Of a stretch of DNA of 64,000 nt, positions 33,223-45,187 are shown piece after piece. This stretch comes from Hydrangea macrophylla. Lineage: Eukaryota > Streptophyta > Magnoliopsida > Cornales > Hydrangeaceae. The stretch is from the NCBI GenBank assembly GCA_033977485.1, contig CM066994.1:48509155-48573154 (forward strand). Direction: 5' to 3'. Each line of letters begins with the position of its first letter. Positions within the stretch are counted from its first letter, which is position 1. The position numbers and the translations under genes are program-made. Below the pieces are notes generated by a model, which made no database searches, was not told the DNA's origin, and was given only the letters and a program-made list of their open reading frames with translations.

Positions 33223-33380
33223 CTATGCACCTGCAACAGAGTGGTTTAAAGTATAATGGATTAGAACTAGATCACAAACACGAAATAAAGAACGAAAACC
33301 AAAAAGAAACAAAAGAGAGAAACTAAAATGCAAGGAAAGAAAAGAATTACAACAACAATTTGGAACTCCACTTTGGATTT

Positions 33381-35123
33381 TTAAGTATGAGAATAGCTGG
33401 GCTCATCCAGCTGGATGTGCTCAACTTCAGTGTGGAAGTTCTCCAAGAACGGTTTCAATCTTTGGCCATTGACCTTGAAACAATCATCGTTCTTTGGATT
33501 GACAATCTCAACCGCCCCATGTGGAAAAACAGTTTTTACGATGAACGGGCCTGTCCAACGGGAACGGAGCTTTCCTGGGAAAAGGTGGAGGCGAGAGTCA
33601 TACAGCAAAACTTTCTGCCCCGGCTCAAATGATTTACGACAAATCGTACGATCATGGCGAGCCTTCAACTTTTCCTTATGCAACTTTGCAGAGTCATACG
33701 CATCTCGTCGTATTTCCTCTAGCTCTGCAAGCTGAAGCTTGCGTAGCTGACCTCCCTCTTGAATATCAAAGTTCAATGAGCGTGTTGCCCAGTAAGCTTT
33801 ATGTTCAATTTCAACAGGGAGGTGGCAAGCTTTCCCGTAAACCAATCTATACGGGGACATACCAAGATTCGTCTTATAAGCAGTACGGTATGCCCATAAC
33901 GCGTCAGTCAATTTGTATGCCTAGTCCTTTCGATTGGAGCTAACCGTCTTTTCGAGAATGTGCTTGATTTCTCGGTTAGCCAATTCTGCTTGCCCATTAG
34001 ACTGTGGATGATAGGCAAGAGCGATTTTATGATGGACTCCGTATTTCTTGAGAAGTGACTCCAAGGGTCTATTGCAGAAATGCTTACCTTGGTCACTTAG
34101 TAAAGCTTTCGGAGTACCAAAACGAGACCAGATATGCTCTCTTAAAAAGGACATGACCGTTCTGTGGTCATTGCGTCTCGTTGGTATCGCTTCTACCCAT
34201 TTCGATACATACTCTACAGCAAGGAGTATGTATTCACAGTTATTAGACTTGGGAAATGGACCCATAAAATCTATGCCCCAACAATCAAATATCTCAATTG
34301 TGAAGATAGGGGTTAAAGGCATCGAATTCCTTTTAGAAATCGTTCCAAGCTTTTGACAGCATTGGCATGTCTTGCAAAAGGAATAAGCATCTTTGAAGAC
34401 TGTGGGCCAGTAAAAATCGCTTTGTAGGACTTTTTGTGCGGTCTTCTGTGACGCGAAGTGGCCACCGCATGCCTCAGAATGGCATGACGCTAATATTACG
34501 GTTATATCCTCATTGGGGACGCAGCGCCTGATGACCTGATCAGCACAGTACTTGAAAAGGTATGGGTCATCAAAGAAGAAATGACGCGCGAACGAGAGGA
34601 ACCGTTTCCTATCTTGGTTCGACCAATGAGTTGGTGTTTCACCCGTGACGAGGTAGTTTACAATATCAGCATACCAAGGCAGACTACTTACTGCCAGTAG
34701 CTGTTCGTCTGGGAACTCATCCTTAATGGATTGGGATTCAGTATTGTCGACAAAAGTCAACCGGGACAAATGATCCGCAACCACATTCTCTACTCCTTTC
34801 TTATCTTTGATTGTTAAATCAACCTCTTGGAGTAAGAGTATCCAGCGAATAAGCCGTTGTTTAGTGTCTTTCTTTGACAGCAGATACTTGAGGGCCGAAT
34901 GACCTCTAAAACAGACGATTGGTGACCCTATCAGATAAGACCTAAACTTGTCCAGGGCGAATACTACAGCCAGCAGCTCCTTTTCAGTAGTAGTGTAATT
35001 CATTTGAGCATCATTCAAAGTTTGGCTGGCGTAGTATATCACATATGGCTTATTGTCCTTTCTCTGGCCTAGGACTGCGCCAATGGCGTAATCACTAGCA
35101 TCGCACATTAATTCAAAAGGCAA
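33381..35123 (-). pseudogene. Ath-1 RNase H and integrase
   Basis: RNase H begins with 'MCDASDYAIGAVLGQ' and contains 'YTTTEKELLAVVFALDKFR'. Integrase follows: zinc-binding region with 'CQCCQKLGTIS', catalytic Asp in 'DFMGPFP', Asp in 'LLSDQGKHF', Glu in 'NGQAELANRE', then '[12 protein letters not shown]', '[17 protein letters not shown]' and a C-terminal domain with '[18 protein letters not shown]'. The frame is open from 35123 to 33921. A TAG at 33918-33920 replaces the Trp usual after 'NRKD' (one G-to-A change). It then continues in frame to 33381. Confidence 0.88.
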
Positions 35124-38100
35124 ACTCCAGTCGGGTGCCTGTATTATAGGTGCGGAGGTGAGAAGCTTTTTTAGATCCTCAAAGGACTTTTGGCAACTCT
35201 CTGACCACTCAAATGGTGCATCCTTAACAAGAAGTTGACAAAGGGGTCGAGAGATTGCACTGAAATTCTAGATAAACCGACGATAAAAACCTGCATGTCC
35301 CAAGAATGAACGGATGTCTCTCACTGTACGGGGGACAGGTAGATTTGAGATTATGTCGATTTTAGCCTTATCCACTTGGATTCCTTCATCGGATATTATG
35401 TGGCCGAGGACTATTCCCTTGGTCACCATAAAGTGACACTTCTCCCAATTCAAAACTAGGTGTTTGTCCTCACACCTCATTAAAACCTGCTCGAGATTGC
35501 TGAGGAAATCTTCAAAGCTATGGCCAAACACTGAAAAATCATCCATGAAGACTTCAAGGATGTTTTCGACCATGTCACTGAATATGCTTAGCATGCACCA
35601 CTGAAATGTAGCCGGTGCATTACATAAGCCAAACGGCATTCGTCGGTAGGCAAATGTACCAAATGGACAAGTGAACGTGGTTTTCTCCTGATCTTCAGGA
35701 GCAATTTCAATTTGATTATATCCACTGTATCCATCCAAAAAGCAGTAATACTTGTGACCCGCCACACGTTCTAGCATTTGATCCATGAATGGCAAAGGAA
35801 AATGGTCCTTTCGAGTCACAGTATTTAACTTCCTGTAGTCAATACACATCCTCCATCCAGTGGGGACACGTGTTGGTACTAATTCACCATCTTTGTTCGG
35901 AATGACCGTTATGCCTGCTTTCTTTGGAACTACTTGGGTAGGACTAACCCAAGGACTGTCAGATATCGGGTAAATCATCCCAACATCAAGTAGTTTAAGC
36001 ACTTCCTTTTTAACTACTTCTTGCATGTTGGGATTCAGACGCCTTTGCATTTGCCTTGAGGGTTTAGCGTCTTCCTCCAGATATATCTTATGCGTGCATA
36101 TGGATGGGCTTATGCCTTTGAGGTCAGCAATCGTCCATCCCATAGCATTCTTATGCTTGGTCAGCATTTGCACTAACTTACCTTCCTGTTCATGAGTTAA
36201 AGCAGATGAAATGATCACAGGAAAAGTTTTTCCAGTCCCTAGGAACGCGTATTTTAGCTCTTTGGGAAGCTCCTTCAATTCTAACTCCGGAAACTGGAAA
36301 CTTGAAGGCATTACCAACTTGGTTTTAGGAGGCAGCTGTTCATATGGCATTACCCACATGCAATCGGCTCTATCCTCCTCTACCGTATCCATCATAAGAC
36401 ACATCTGGTTCAGGTCAGCATCCAATGGGGTGGACTCTGCAGGCTGATAGATATCGCCAAATTGAGTCATCACGACTTCCAAAGGATCTTTGTAGTCGAC
36501 CAAGTCAACTTCATCTTCAATGACCGTGTCTATATAATGAATTTCTTCCTCATCATCGTATTCTTCAGGTCGGGGATTAGAAAAGATCTTGATATTCAAC
36601 GTCATGTTCCCGAATACGATAGTTATGATACCAGTTCTAATCTTGATTGTGGCATCAATAGTGTTGAGGAATGGACGTCCAAAGATAACCGGGATATGTG
36701 CACCAGGATTAGACACAGGTTCTGTGTCCAATATCACAAAATCAACCAGAAAGACAAAAGAGTCTATTTGGACAAGGACATCCTCTAACACCCCTCTAGG
36801 GTACTTCACAGATCTGTCTGCCAATTGCAAAGCAACTCGAGTGGGTTTGAGTTCACCTAACCCTAGCTGTTTATAGACTGAATATGGCAGCAGGTTCACG
36901 CTTGCTCCTAAATCGAGGAGTGCGTTATCTATCTTTTGATTCCCAATTCTGCATGAGATAGTAGGTGTACCGGGATCTTTGAGTTTTGGAGGCAACTCAT
37001 TTTGAATGATCGCACTGGCTTGGCACGTGACATAAGCATGTTTTTTCACGCTTTGCCTCCTTTTGACTGTGCATAGATCTTTGAGATACTTAGCATAGGC
37101 CGGCACTTGCTTGATAGCATCTAGGAGTGGAAGGTTAATTTTAACTTGCTTAAACAATTCCAGAAACTCCTGATTCTTTGTCTCATTCTTGGGTTTCTTC
37201 AACCGTTGAGGATAAGGTGCAGGAAAGGGGCATTTTGGTGGTTCCTCCTTAACAGACTCCTTTCCAGGCCTTCGCTCAACTTCTTCCTCTACTCTAGGAG
37301 CTTCAATGTTTGCCTTCATTGCCTCGTCATTAGTAGACGGCTCCTCCTCTTGAGTAGATGGTAGCTCAACTTCTTCATCCACCACTTCCTCCTCTTTGTA
37401 CACTTCGGGAGTGGACAGAGGCATGCTTTTCTCTATGATTTTTCCACTTCTCAATGTAGTCACAGCTTTAGCATGTTCTTGATTGTTAGGACCATTGTTA
37501 TGTCCCTTGGGGTTCGGAAGTGGTTGGGCAGGGAATGTTCCTCCTGAGCCCTCTTGCCGTGCATCTATTCTCTCTAATGTGGCAGACATTCTACTCATCA
37601 TCTGTATGAGTTGCTGCATTAGATTGGCATTAGCAAGTGGCTCTTCTTCTTGTACCTTCTTGTGCGGTGGCACATAGGTATTGGCCTGTGGTGCATTGGA
37701 GGGTTGAGCTTGGTTAAAATTATTGGTTCTATTTTGATTGTATTGCTGGGACGGCCTATTGTTTTGCCCTTGATATTGATTATTGTTGTAGGGCTGCTGT
37801 TGATATTGATTTTGGGCCCCAGCATTATTTCTCCAATCAAAACCGGGGTGATTCCATCTATTGTTACTTTGAAAGTTATTGTTGGAATTCCCCGCCCCTC
37901 GAAAACCTTGCATGGCATTCATCTCTATAGGGGCTTGCTCTTGAAAATATGGCACATTAGGACAATATTGAGTTGTATGTCCCAACATGTTGCATGTGCC
38001 ACATGGTTCTTCAGGCATGACTTGCCTAGAGCTCTCTCCTTTCATGCTTAACGCCTCTACCTTCTTTGCTAGCCCTGCATACTTAGTCATAAGGTGATCT

Positions 38101-38131
38101 TCACTGGTTAGCTGGTATAGGCTTTTCTCTT
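35124..38131 (-). pseudogene. Ath-1 gag zinc knuckle, protease and reverse transcriptase
   Basis: A 940-codon open stretch (38090-35268). In order: CCHC zinc knuckle 'CGTCNMLGHTTQYC'; an Asn/Gln-rich spacer; an acidic spacer; protease with 'LLDLGASVNLLPYSVYKQL' and 'VIFGRPFLNT'; reverse transcriptase with 'VPTGWRMCIDYRKLN', 'PLPFMDQMLER', 'FLDGYSGYNQIEIA', 'RMPFGLCNAPATFQ', catalytic 'VFMDDFSVFG' and 'FLGHAGFYRRFI'. A TAG at 35267 interrupts the thumb-to-RNase H linker where related elements usually have Lys. The open part starts after a frameshift near 38110. Confidence 0.9.
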
Positions 38132-38908
38132 CTACACAGGATATCTGTGAGCGTATTCAGCTAACCATTCGAAATGAGCTTCGGCCTCTTCGGTGTTTTT
38201 ACGCAGAAATGGTCCAGAGCTCATCGTTTCCACCAACTTCTTTGTTTCACCATTCAATCCTTGATAAAAGAAGCTGATAGTTTGCCATTTCTCAAACCCA
38301 TGGTGTGGGCATGAGAGAAGCAAATCTTTGAAACGCTCCCACGCTTGTGTGAAGGTTTCATTGCTCTTTTGTTTATAGGAATTGATTTGACACTGAAGGT
38401 CTGTGGTCATGCGAGTAGGATAGAATTTCTTTAGAAACGCAGTGCTCATCGCATGCCAGGTGAAAATTGAATTAGGTTTTAGGGAGTGGAGCCACGCCTT
38501 CGCTTTATCTTTCAAAGTGAAGGGAAATAGCATTAGATGCGTCACCTCCCTAGGACAATTTTGCGAGAATGTTTTGCAAACATCCTCGAAGTCAGTGACA
38601 TGTAAATACGCCTTCTCACTTTCCATCCCATGAAAAGTGGGAAGCAGTTGAATCATCCCATTGCGAAACTGAAATTCGCCATTATGCGGTGGGATTTGAA
38701 TGCAAGAGGGCGTAGGTGCATGTTCTGGTTACATGAGATCGCAAAGAGGACGGAGTGCCTCATCAATTGGTACCACAACATTGTCACCATTTTCACTCTG
38801 ATGATCATCCATTGATGCAGTTGGAGTGGCTATCGGGTTGATGGAACTATCAGAGTCAGAGCGGTAGAATGGATTTCCAAAAATTCCTTCAATGGAATTC
38901 TTGGACAT
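38132..38908 (-). pseudogene. Ath-1 gag N-terminal part
   Basis: The ATG at 38908 ('MSKNSIEGIFGNPFYR') lies about 115 bp beyond the primer site. It leads in one frame through a TAA near 38732 to the gag domain at 38656-38132 ('TFHGMESEKAYLHVTDFEDVC', 'FPFTLKDKAKAWLHSL', 'FLKKFYPTRMTTDLQ', 'ETFTQAWERFKDLL', 'FYQGLNGETKKLVE'). This is the typical plant gypsy capsid domain. The frame ends at 38132 just before the shift into the zinc-knuckle frame. Confidence 0.85.
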
Positions 38909-39021
38909 GAACTGGGAGAGTCCCTAGAGTGAGTGTTTACCAAAAGAACTGAAAAGAAGAGAAATTAAAACAGAAAGAGATGAAGAGAGACTGAGGTAAT
39001 CTAAGGAATTGATCGTCACCT

Positions 39022-39039
39022 TCCCCGGCAACGGCGCCA
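39022..39039 (-). other. Primer binding site of Ath-1 (tRNA-Asp type)
   Basis: The minus strand reads TGGCGCCGTTGCCGGGGA six bases from the LTR edge. Same sequence as the NA-1 site at 17324. Confidence 0.9.
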
Positions 39040-39045
39040 AAAACT

Positions 39046-40662
39046 TGACACGTGAAAAATCTTGTGCGCTCTTGTGCAACACCCAAGTGTAGGTGGACGT
39101 GCAAGTAGTAACTGGTAAGACCAGGTCGATCCCACAGGGAAGGTGTTGACCTATTGAATTAGACTATCCTCAAAGAAAACAAAATAAAATGAATAAGATT
39201 GAACGATGGTGCAGAACACAAAGTTCCACAACTACGATTACTAATAAAAAAATTAAGATTAAATTAACGATCTAACTAGCTAATTAAACCAGTACTCTAA
39301 ATTAGGATGTTTAACTTTAAGAAGAAAGTGTTGGGATTACACGAATCCGCAGTAATCTAGCTGTCTACCATGCAGTTGCCTTGAAGCACAACGGAGTACA
39401 TTACCTACAGTTTTCCGTATTCCTCTAAAGATGGAGAATCCATGGCCCTTTCATGACCGGGACCATATCATCACAATTAAATTAAAATACGTAAAAGCGG
39501 TTTAATCCAATAGTTAAGACTCGCATCCTCAATGGTGTTAGCATTGAAGATGGTTTGCAAAATGTATTGAAAGAAAATGCCTTAGGGCCTTAGTTTTAAA
39601 AACTGTTTTGACAGACTGAGCATTTTTTGGGACAGAATGATAACAAATCTTAAAACAAAAAGGTCCTGGAATACTGCAGGGAACATCCTCAAGAATCAGG
39701 GAGTTCGATCGATCGACGCGCTTTCGATCGATCGAAGACCTTCATCCCTCAATCGATCGAACTGACTTCGATCGCTTGACTGTCTCTGGTTTGATCGATC
39801 GAACACAGCGATTATCCTGCTGCATGGAAGAAGCTGGAGATCACTGTTTCATCGTGTTCTCCCAACCTGGGACTACTCAGACATCGTCTGGAGTGTCACA
39901 GATTGATATTTAACGTAAGAAAACATTAGAACCTTGTTTGGTTGCAAATTTTTCATGAAAACTATAAAAACTATGGATTCGAGAATATCTAGCATACAAT
40001 ACCACGAGATGAACGATTAAACTACGACTACAAAGTGCAGAATATAAATAAGCAATATATAAATAACCTGAAACGAAGAGTACTTGTCTTAACTTAGTGA
40101 AATCCGGTTCACAACGCAAAAACTCAATGAAAAACCTACAAAACACAAGCAAACTCTCTATCTCTCTCTCTAAAAATGTAAAAATGTAAAGTGGGCGTCC
40201 CTCTGGACGTATACAATACACCTATATATAAGAAAACCAAAGAACTAGGATTAAAAACCCGCATCTGCTGCGCACACGAATGTTACTGAAAATACCCCGT
40301 TCGATCGATCGAACTGCTCTCGATCGATCGAACCCTTGAGCCTCAAGCGCTTCAACGTTCTTTAAGCGATCGAACGCTCGATCGATCGAACTGGGTTAGA
40401 TCGATCGAACTCCAAATTTCAGCTTTGACTTCTCTTGTTTCCATTCCAGCATTCCATTTATCCTGATGTCCATCTGTTTGGTCCACACAGTAGTGATCTG
40501 CACAAACAACAGCTAAAACAATACACTTTATCATAGATTAATCATATTGTATAAAAATTAGCCTTGCAATGCAAATTGCAGATAAAACGGGAAGTTGTGA
40601 TGAAAACTAATACAATTCTTCCTTTTAGCGCGGTTGTATTTTACAAATACCCCCGCTTTGCA
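39046..40662 (-). repeat. 5' LTR of Ath-1
   Basis: 1617 bp, TG...CA. Minus-strand TATATATAGG at 40222-40230. Palindromic words related to TTCGATCGATCGAA lie 70-180 bp upstream of it (40300-40411) and again at 39703-39810 inside the transcribed part. CT-rich leader at 40155-40172. Confidence 0.95.
40222..40230 (-). promoter_or_regulatory. TATA box of the Ath-1 5' LTR
   Basis: A canonical TATATATAG on the minus strand with a CT-rich stretch about 50 bp downstream. The palindrome cluster lies directly upstream. Confidence 0.6.
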
Positions 40663-40920
40663 GGCTCGATACTTCGGCCACCTTTGGGTTTTTATTCTCA
40701 TTTGGTCATATGTCCAAATTCGACTTGGTGGGCCACATACCAATGATGTGTTGATCGGTCTAAGGTTTTGATTGGCAAAGCATATACAATTCGGTCTAAT
40801 TGGATTCATGTCAGTTTCGGCCTAATCTATGTTTGGCCTTTACATTTTGATTTAATGTTTGGAAAGTTTATATGGTGGGGACCAATTATGGGAAAGTTAA
40901 AGACTACATAACTGGTGTGT
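40663..40920. other. Host sequence right of Ath-1
   Basis: Begins with the target duplication GGCTC. No gene is recognised. The segment 40663-41063 has a near-identical second copy at 48804-49208 inside the chimeric LTR Ath-2. Confidence 0.7.
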
Positions 40921-41315
40921 GTATATATATATATTCAGACTTTGCAAACTATTGGTTTGATTAACAGCATTTTTCCTTCTTTAAAAAAAAAAACAATTTT
41001 ACTGGTCTTCTTAAGCCCTCAAAGTATACATTATTGTTGGTCTTCTCAAGATCTTTAAAATACACTGCTCTTCTCAAGATACTTAAAATAAGCATTGCTA
41101 GTCTTTTTAAGACCTTATAGTAAATGCTATTGGTATGCATAAGACCCTAGTAGCACCTTAAAAGAATATTGTCGATATTGTACTATTGAATTTGACACAC
41201 CTCCCTTTTTTTTATGACCTTCGTGCATGTGACACCCCTTTTTTAGGATAGAAGAAAATTCTCCTAAAAAAAATTGTCTAGTAATGAATATATATATTGA
41301 ACAGGTTGCTTAGCA

Positions 41316-41573
41316 ATGGACATCCATGGAGAAGGGACATTTCAACCAGGCATGACCATTGATGGAGGAGAATATGACTTTGGGCCACAGTACAAGAGAT
41401 CGTTTTCCTTGCAGGATTTGAATGTGGAAACAAAATTTCAAGATTTAATCAATTGGGTTCAAAAAGGAGATACTTTCACTGAATGGTTCACTTTTAATTC
41501 CAAAAGAGAGGAAGGTGTAAACTCAAAAAAAGGGGGGTCATACGAAGGTCATCAAAATGGGCCAAGTCTTTGA
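41316..41573 (+). CDS. Hypothetical ORF in FB-1
   Basis: 85 codons spanning the inner part of the left arm and the loop ('MDIHGEGTFQPGMTIDGG', 'RSFSLQDLNVETKFQDLINWV'). The inverted arm at 45890-45990 carries a diverged copy of the first half with changes. I do not recognise a family. It could be a captured gene piece, because composition and hydrophobic spacing look protein-like, or chance. Confidence 0.3.
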   Translation: MDIHGEGTFQPGMTIDGGEYDFGPQYKRSFSLQDLNVETKFQDLINWVQKGDTFTEWFTFNSKREEGVNSKKGGSYEGHQNGPSL

Positions 41574-41776
41574 AAGGTCTTAATGTTTGGATGGGAGATT
41601 TTCCTCCCTATCTTCAAGAATTTTTGTTTGATGATTTGCATTAATAAAAGTTCCACTTTCTGATTAAAAATAAAAATAAAAATTACACCTTTCTCTCTTT
41701 TGGAATTAAAAGTGAACTATCCGGTGAAAGTCTCTCCTTTCTAAACACAACTGATAAAATCTTGAGATTTTCTATC

Positions 41777-42427
41777 TGATGATGTCAGAAATTGGTAAGA
41801 GTAAAGTAGAGAAATTTTAGGAGAGAGAGAGAAAGTAAGAGACTATTTTTTGTATGTGGTTCGGCACTGTTAATGAAGGTACCTACGTCCACGTGTGTGT
41901 CTGAGCACGTTCACTAGCAGATCACCGGCGGGCCTGGTGAGCCAACAAAGAGGGGCGGCACTACCAGTATGCGTACAATGGTGAATTTTATAGAGGTACT
42001 GTGTAGACTACAGAATTGGTGGCCCCTTCAATGGGGGGTGAGAGGTCTCTTTTATAGATGTAAGAGACCTACTCATACATGGATAAGGAAATATAATCCT
42101 ATTAATATAAATTGGCATTAATTATGGGGATTTCCTAATTGGATTAGGAAATAGTGTGCACTTTCCATTATTCTTCTAGCTTGAGTAGGAAACTACCCGT
42201 AATGCTCGGGATCATGCCTGTGAAGCTCGGGATCATGCTTGTGGGCCCGGATGGGCTGTTCCCGCGGTGGGATATGCCTGTGCAGTTTTCTTGACCTGTT
42301 GGCCGGGTCGTAGATGAACCGCTCGGGCTGATGCTTCTGTGGAGTTGTGCATGATTTGCCCGGGGCATGGACTGACTGCTGATTTGAACCGCTCGGTCAT
42401 GGGATAGAGCCAAATTTGGGTGTATCA
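41777..42427 (-). repeat. 3' LTR of TRG-1
   Basis: 651 bp, closely matching 45208-45872. It lacks a short 'ATACCGGCCGGG'-containing segment near 45400. GCTCGGG/CCCGAGC words recur at 42200-42400. Confidence 0.92.
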
Positions 42428-42442
42428 GCTGCCCCCCATTTT
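42428..42442 (-). other. Polypurine tract of TRG-1
   Basis: The minus strand reads AAAATGGGGGGCAGC directly before the LTR. Confidence 0.75.
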
Positions 42443-43527
42443 CAAGGTTGGCCAGATGCTATATCGGGGCAAGTTTGGAAATCTGTTTGATGTTACTTGC
42501 CACTGTCTGAGTGCTTGGAGAAGCTGCCTCAGGGCTTCTGAGCCTGGTGAGTCCTCGGGAACTGACTGAGAGTTGAGACCCAGCCTAGCTCGGGACCTTT
42601 AGGTGCTCGGGAACTGACCGGGAGTTGAGACCTGGCCTAATTCGGAGTCTTTGAATGCTCGGGAAGTGACCGAAAGTTGAGACTCTGCCTACTTCGGAGT
42701 CTTTTTTCCTTGAGTTAGCTCCCAGGATGGTTATCTTCTGCCCGTAAACCTTCGTCAAGGCTGTGGGTAGAAGGATTTCACCATGTTGGAAAAGCCGACC
42801 TAAAGCGTATTGCTCTAGGGTCCTTTTTATGTTAACTCCCCAGGATGGTTGTCTTCCGCCCAGTTAGCCTTCGTCAAGACTGTTGGGAGAAGAGCTTGAC
42901 CATGTTGGTGGAGCCGACCTAAATCACGTTGCTTTAGGGTCCTTTTGCTCCTCTATCGTCGGCCAACCTAAGAGATTTTAGTCACCTCTATCGTCGGTCT
43001 GGACCTAAGTGGAGTTAATGCCTCTGAGTACTGCAGGTGCTCGGGTTGTCCAAGATTTTGACTTGGTTATCCGCGAGGCCTGTAGATACCCGGTGTGATT
43101 ACCTGTTTAGTTCACTATGCCGTCTTGCCCCCCAAGCTTTCGCTAAGACGAGGGTCTTATAGAGGCTATGAACTATAGGTAACCGACCTGGAACATGGTG
43201 GTTGCAGGGTCTTTTGAAGCTTGCCATCATCAGCCACCTAGGGGGTTTGCCCCCATCGTCGGTTGGACCTAAGCGAAGCCGGTGCCTCGGGCGTGACCCC
43301 GAGGTCTTTGGTGCCTGGGTTCAGAGCCCGAGGTCTTTTTAATGCCTGAGTTCGAAGCTCGAGGTCTTCTTCGTGCCTCGGGGTTAGGCCCGAGGTCTTT
43401 GTATGCCTTGGGGTTAGGCCCGGGGTCTTTGTATGAGTTCTCTGACAATCGGTGGAGACTCATGTGGTGATCGAGCAAGTACCATTGTAGTCGGGCTCAT
43501 CTAGACCGATGGAGACAAAAGGTCGGA
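42443..43527 (-). other. Non-coding region of TRG-1 with tandem subrepeats
   Basis: No domain is found. Three repeat types are visible: 'TCGGGAACTGACCG' with 'GAGTTGAGACC' (42545-42700, three units); 'TTCGTCAAG' with 'CATGTTGG.' (42750-42910, two units); and 'CCCGAGGTCTTT' with 'TGCCT' (43295-43435, about five units). A gag-only element needs no pol, which may explain the filler. Confidence 0.65.
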
Positions 43528-45145
43528 TCAGGATCGTCGGGCTCCAGATTTCTCTGGGCTGGAGGCAAAGTCGGAACTGCTTGATCGTGACCAATGTGAA
43601 CTGGAGGTCGTGTCAGGACGGCCGGACTTAGACCACTGTGAACTGGAGGTCGTGTCGGGGCTACCGGACTCTGACCGCTGTGAACTGAAAGAACTGTCTG
43701 AACTCCCGGGCTGATCTCGCTTTCGCTTGCTTCTGGTAGACTCGTTGCTTTCTTGCCTGGAGTCTTTGATCTTTAGAAATTCTTCAGTGTCAATGTATTT
43801 TTCAACCCTCTCAGAGAGCTCAACCAAAGTTTCCGGTCGGTTTCTATGGAACGACACGGCGCACTTGGGCCACGTTTGGATGACGGAGTCGGGATTGGAC
43901 AATTAGTCCTTTTTAAAAAATAGTCCTGGGACTACTAATACCACCTCCCCCATGGTATAACTTAGTCCCCTATATGGGGGACTATTCTTTTAAAATGGAC
44001 AATTAGTCCCGGGCTCCATAGCCATGCCAAACACCGGACTATTCGATTAAAATGGACTATTAGTCCAATCCCCCTCTGTCCCCCTTTTAGTCCTGCAAAA
44101 CAAACGAGGCCTTGGTGTGTTGAACTCCCGAGCAGAAGGCTATGATGGCGATTGTCTCGTTCAGATTGCAGATTTGAAGCTTCTGTTGGTTGAGCCGGTC
44201 GGTGAACTCCTTGAGGGACTCATTATTCCGTTGTCTGACCGTCAGTAGCTGCATGTCTGGCTTTGGCCGCTCATACATACCGGCGAACTGGTTGATGAAC
44301 TGCTTGCTGAGTTGTTTGAAACTGCAGACCGATCGGGGCTTCAAGGAGTAGAACCACTGCATGGCCAAGCCTTTTAAAGTGCTGGGGAAGGCTAGGCAGT
44401 GTAGTTCATCAGAGTTGGTGGTTAGGGCCATTTGAGCCTTATAGGTCCGGACGTGGTCGACCGGGCTTCCCGAGCCATTATATGAATCTAGCCGAGGCTG
44501 CTTAAATTTGCGCGGGATGGAGAACCTCGCGATCTGGCTGGAGAATGGTGACTCTGTCTCAATATTGGCTTGATTCGGAACACTATTTTGACCAAGCTTT
44601 TTGGCCACTCCGTCGATCTGCTTCTGCAAGTCCTTGATTCGGGCTTCCACTCCTTCCCAACCGGTATCTGAGGAACTAGTCGGGTTGGTGGAACATGCTT
44701 CTTTATGGCGGGGTGCTGTCCTCTGGGATCCGGCTCGGCTATGACTCCGGGTAACCGTATCCCCAGGGACGACTCGGCTCTTGATCGAGTGACCCTGGAC
44801 TGATTCCCGGGCCATATGCTCCCGCCTTTCCTCTTGGGCAGCACGCCCACTGTTGATGTCTCTGGCATCCTCAACACGGGACGGGTTGGGTCGGGCACGT
44901 TGTCTGGTCCAGATTGGTTCCCGACCGTACGCAACGTTCCCAGGTTGTTTCCCGGCCCTTGGAGGACGGCTTTGCTGGGCCAGCAGGGCTTCGATCTGTC
45001 GCTGGATTTGAAGCTGGCCCTCCAAGAGTTGTGTGACGGTCGCGGTGATCTACTCAGATGTCATGGCTGCCGCAGCCGGTGCCGGGGCCGAAGGAACATC
45101 CCGGTCGGACTGCTGATCAGCCTTCTTACCCTTCTTCAGTGGCAT
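43528..45145 (-). pseudogene. TRG-1 gag, interrupted by a MITE
   Basis: The ATG at 45145 ('MPLKKGKKADQQ') opens a frame with a TAG near 45052 that continues to 44111. It contains an Arg/Ser-rich N-terminal part, a short coiled-coil segment ('GVEARIKDLQKQIDGVAKKL') and the gag domain ('YNGSGSPVDHVRTYKAQM', 'LAMQWFYSLKPRSVCSFKQL', 'KEFTDRLNQQ'). After 'GVQHTK' a MITE (43869-44110) interrupts it. The frame resumes at 'CAVSFHRNRPETLVELSERV' and ends in a Ser/Arg-rich tail with three repeats of a 'SSSQWSKSGRPDTT'-like unit. No zinc knuckle is seen. Confidence 0.82.
43869..44110. mobile_element. MITE inserted in TRG-1 gag
   Basis: 242 bp with ends GCCACGTTTG and CAAACGAGGC (nine of ten bases match when inverted) and the perfect 5-bp duplication CTTGG (43864-43868, 44111-44115). 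Removing the insertion and one CTTGG restores the gag frame, confirming the edges. The interior repeats 'GGACTATTAGTCC'-like palindromes. The superfamily is uncertain. Confidence 0.88.
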
Positions 45146-45187
45146 GATGATCAGTCAAGAGATTTGTTGATGAGAAGACTTGTCGTT

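Larger units (their letters stand above)
26151..40662 (-). mobile_element. Ath-1: Athila-lineage Ty3/gypsy retrotransposon
   Basis: A 14.5 kb element bounded by LTRs of 1637 and 1617 bp and by the exact target duplication GGCTC (26146-26150 and 40663-40667). On the minus strand the order is 5' LTR, tRNA-Asp primer site, gag, protease, reverse transcriptase, RNase H, integrase, two further ORFs in the envelope position, a 2 kb 3' non-coding region, polypurine tract and 3' LTR. The polypeptides ('FLGHAGFYRRFI', '[17 protein letters not shown]') are of Athila type. The LTRs are nearly identical, so it is probably young, yet gag and pol carry a few stops and a shift. Confidence 0.95.
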
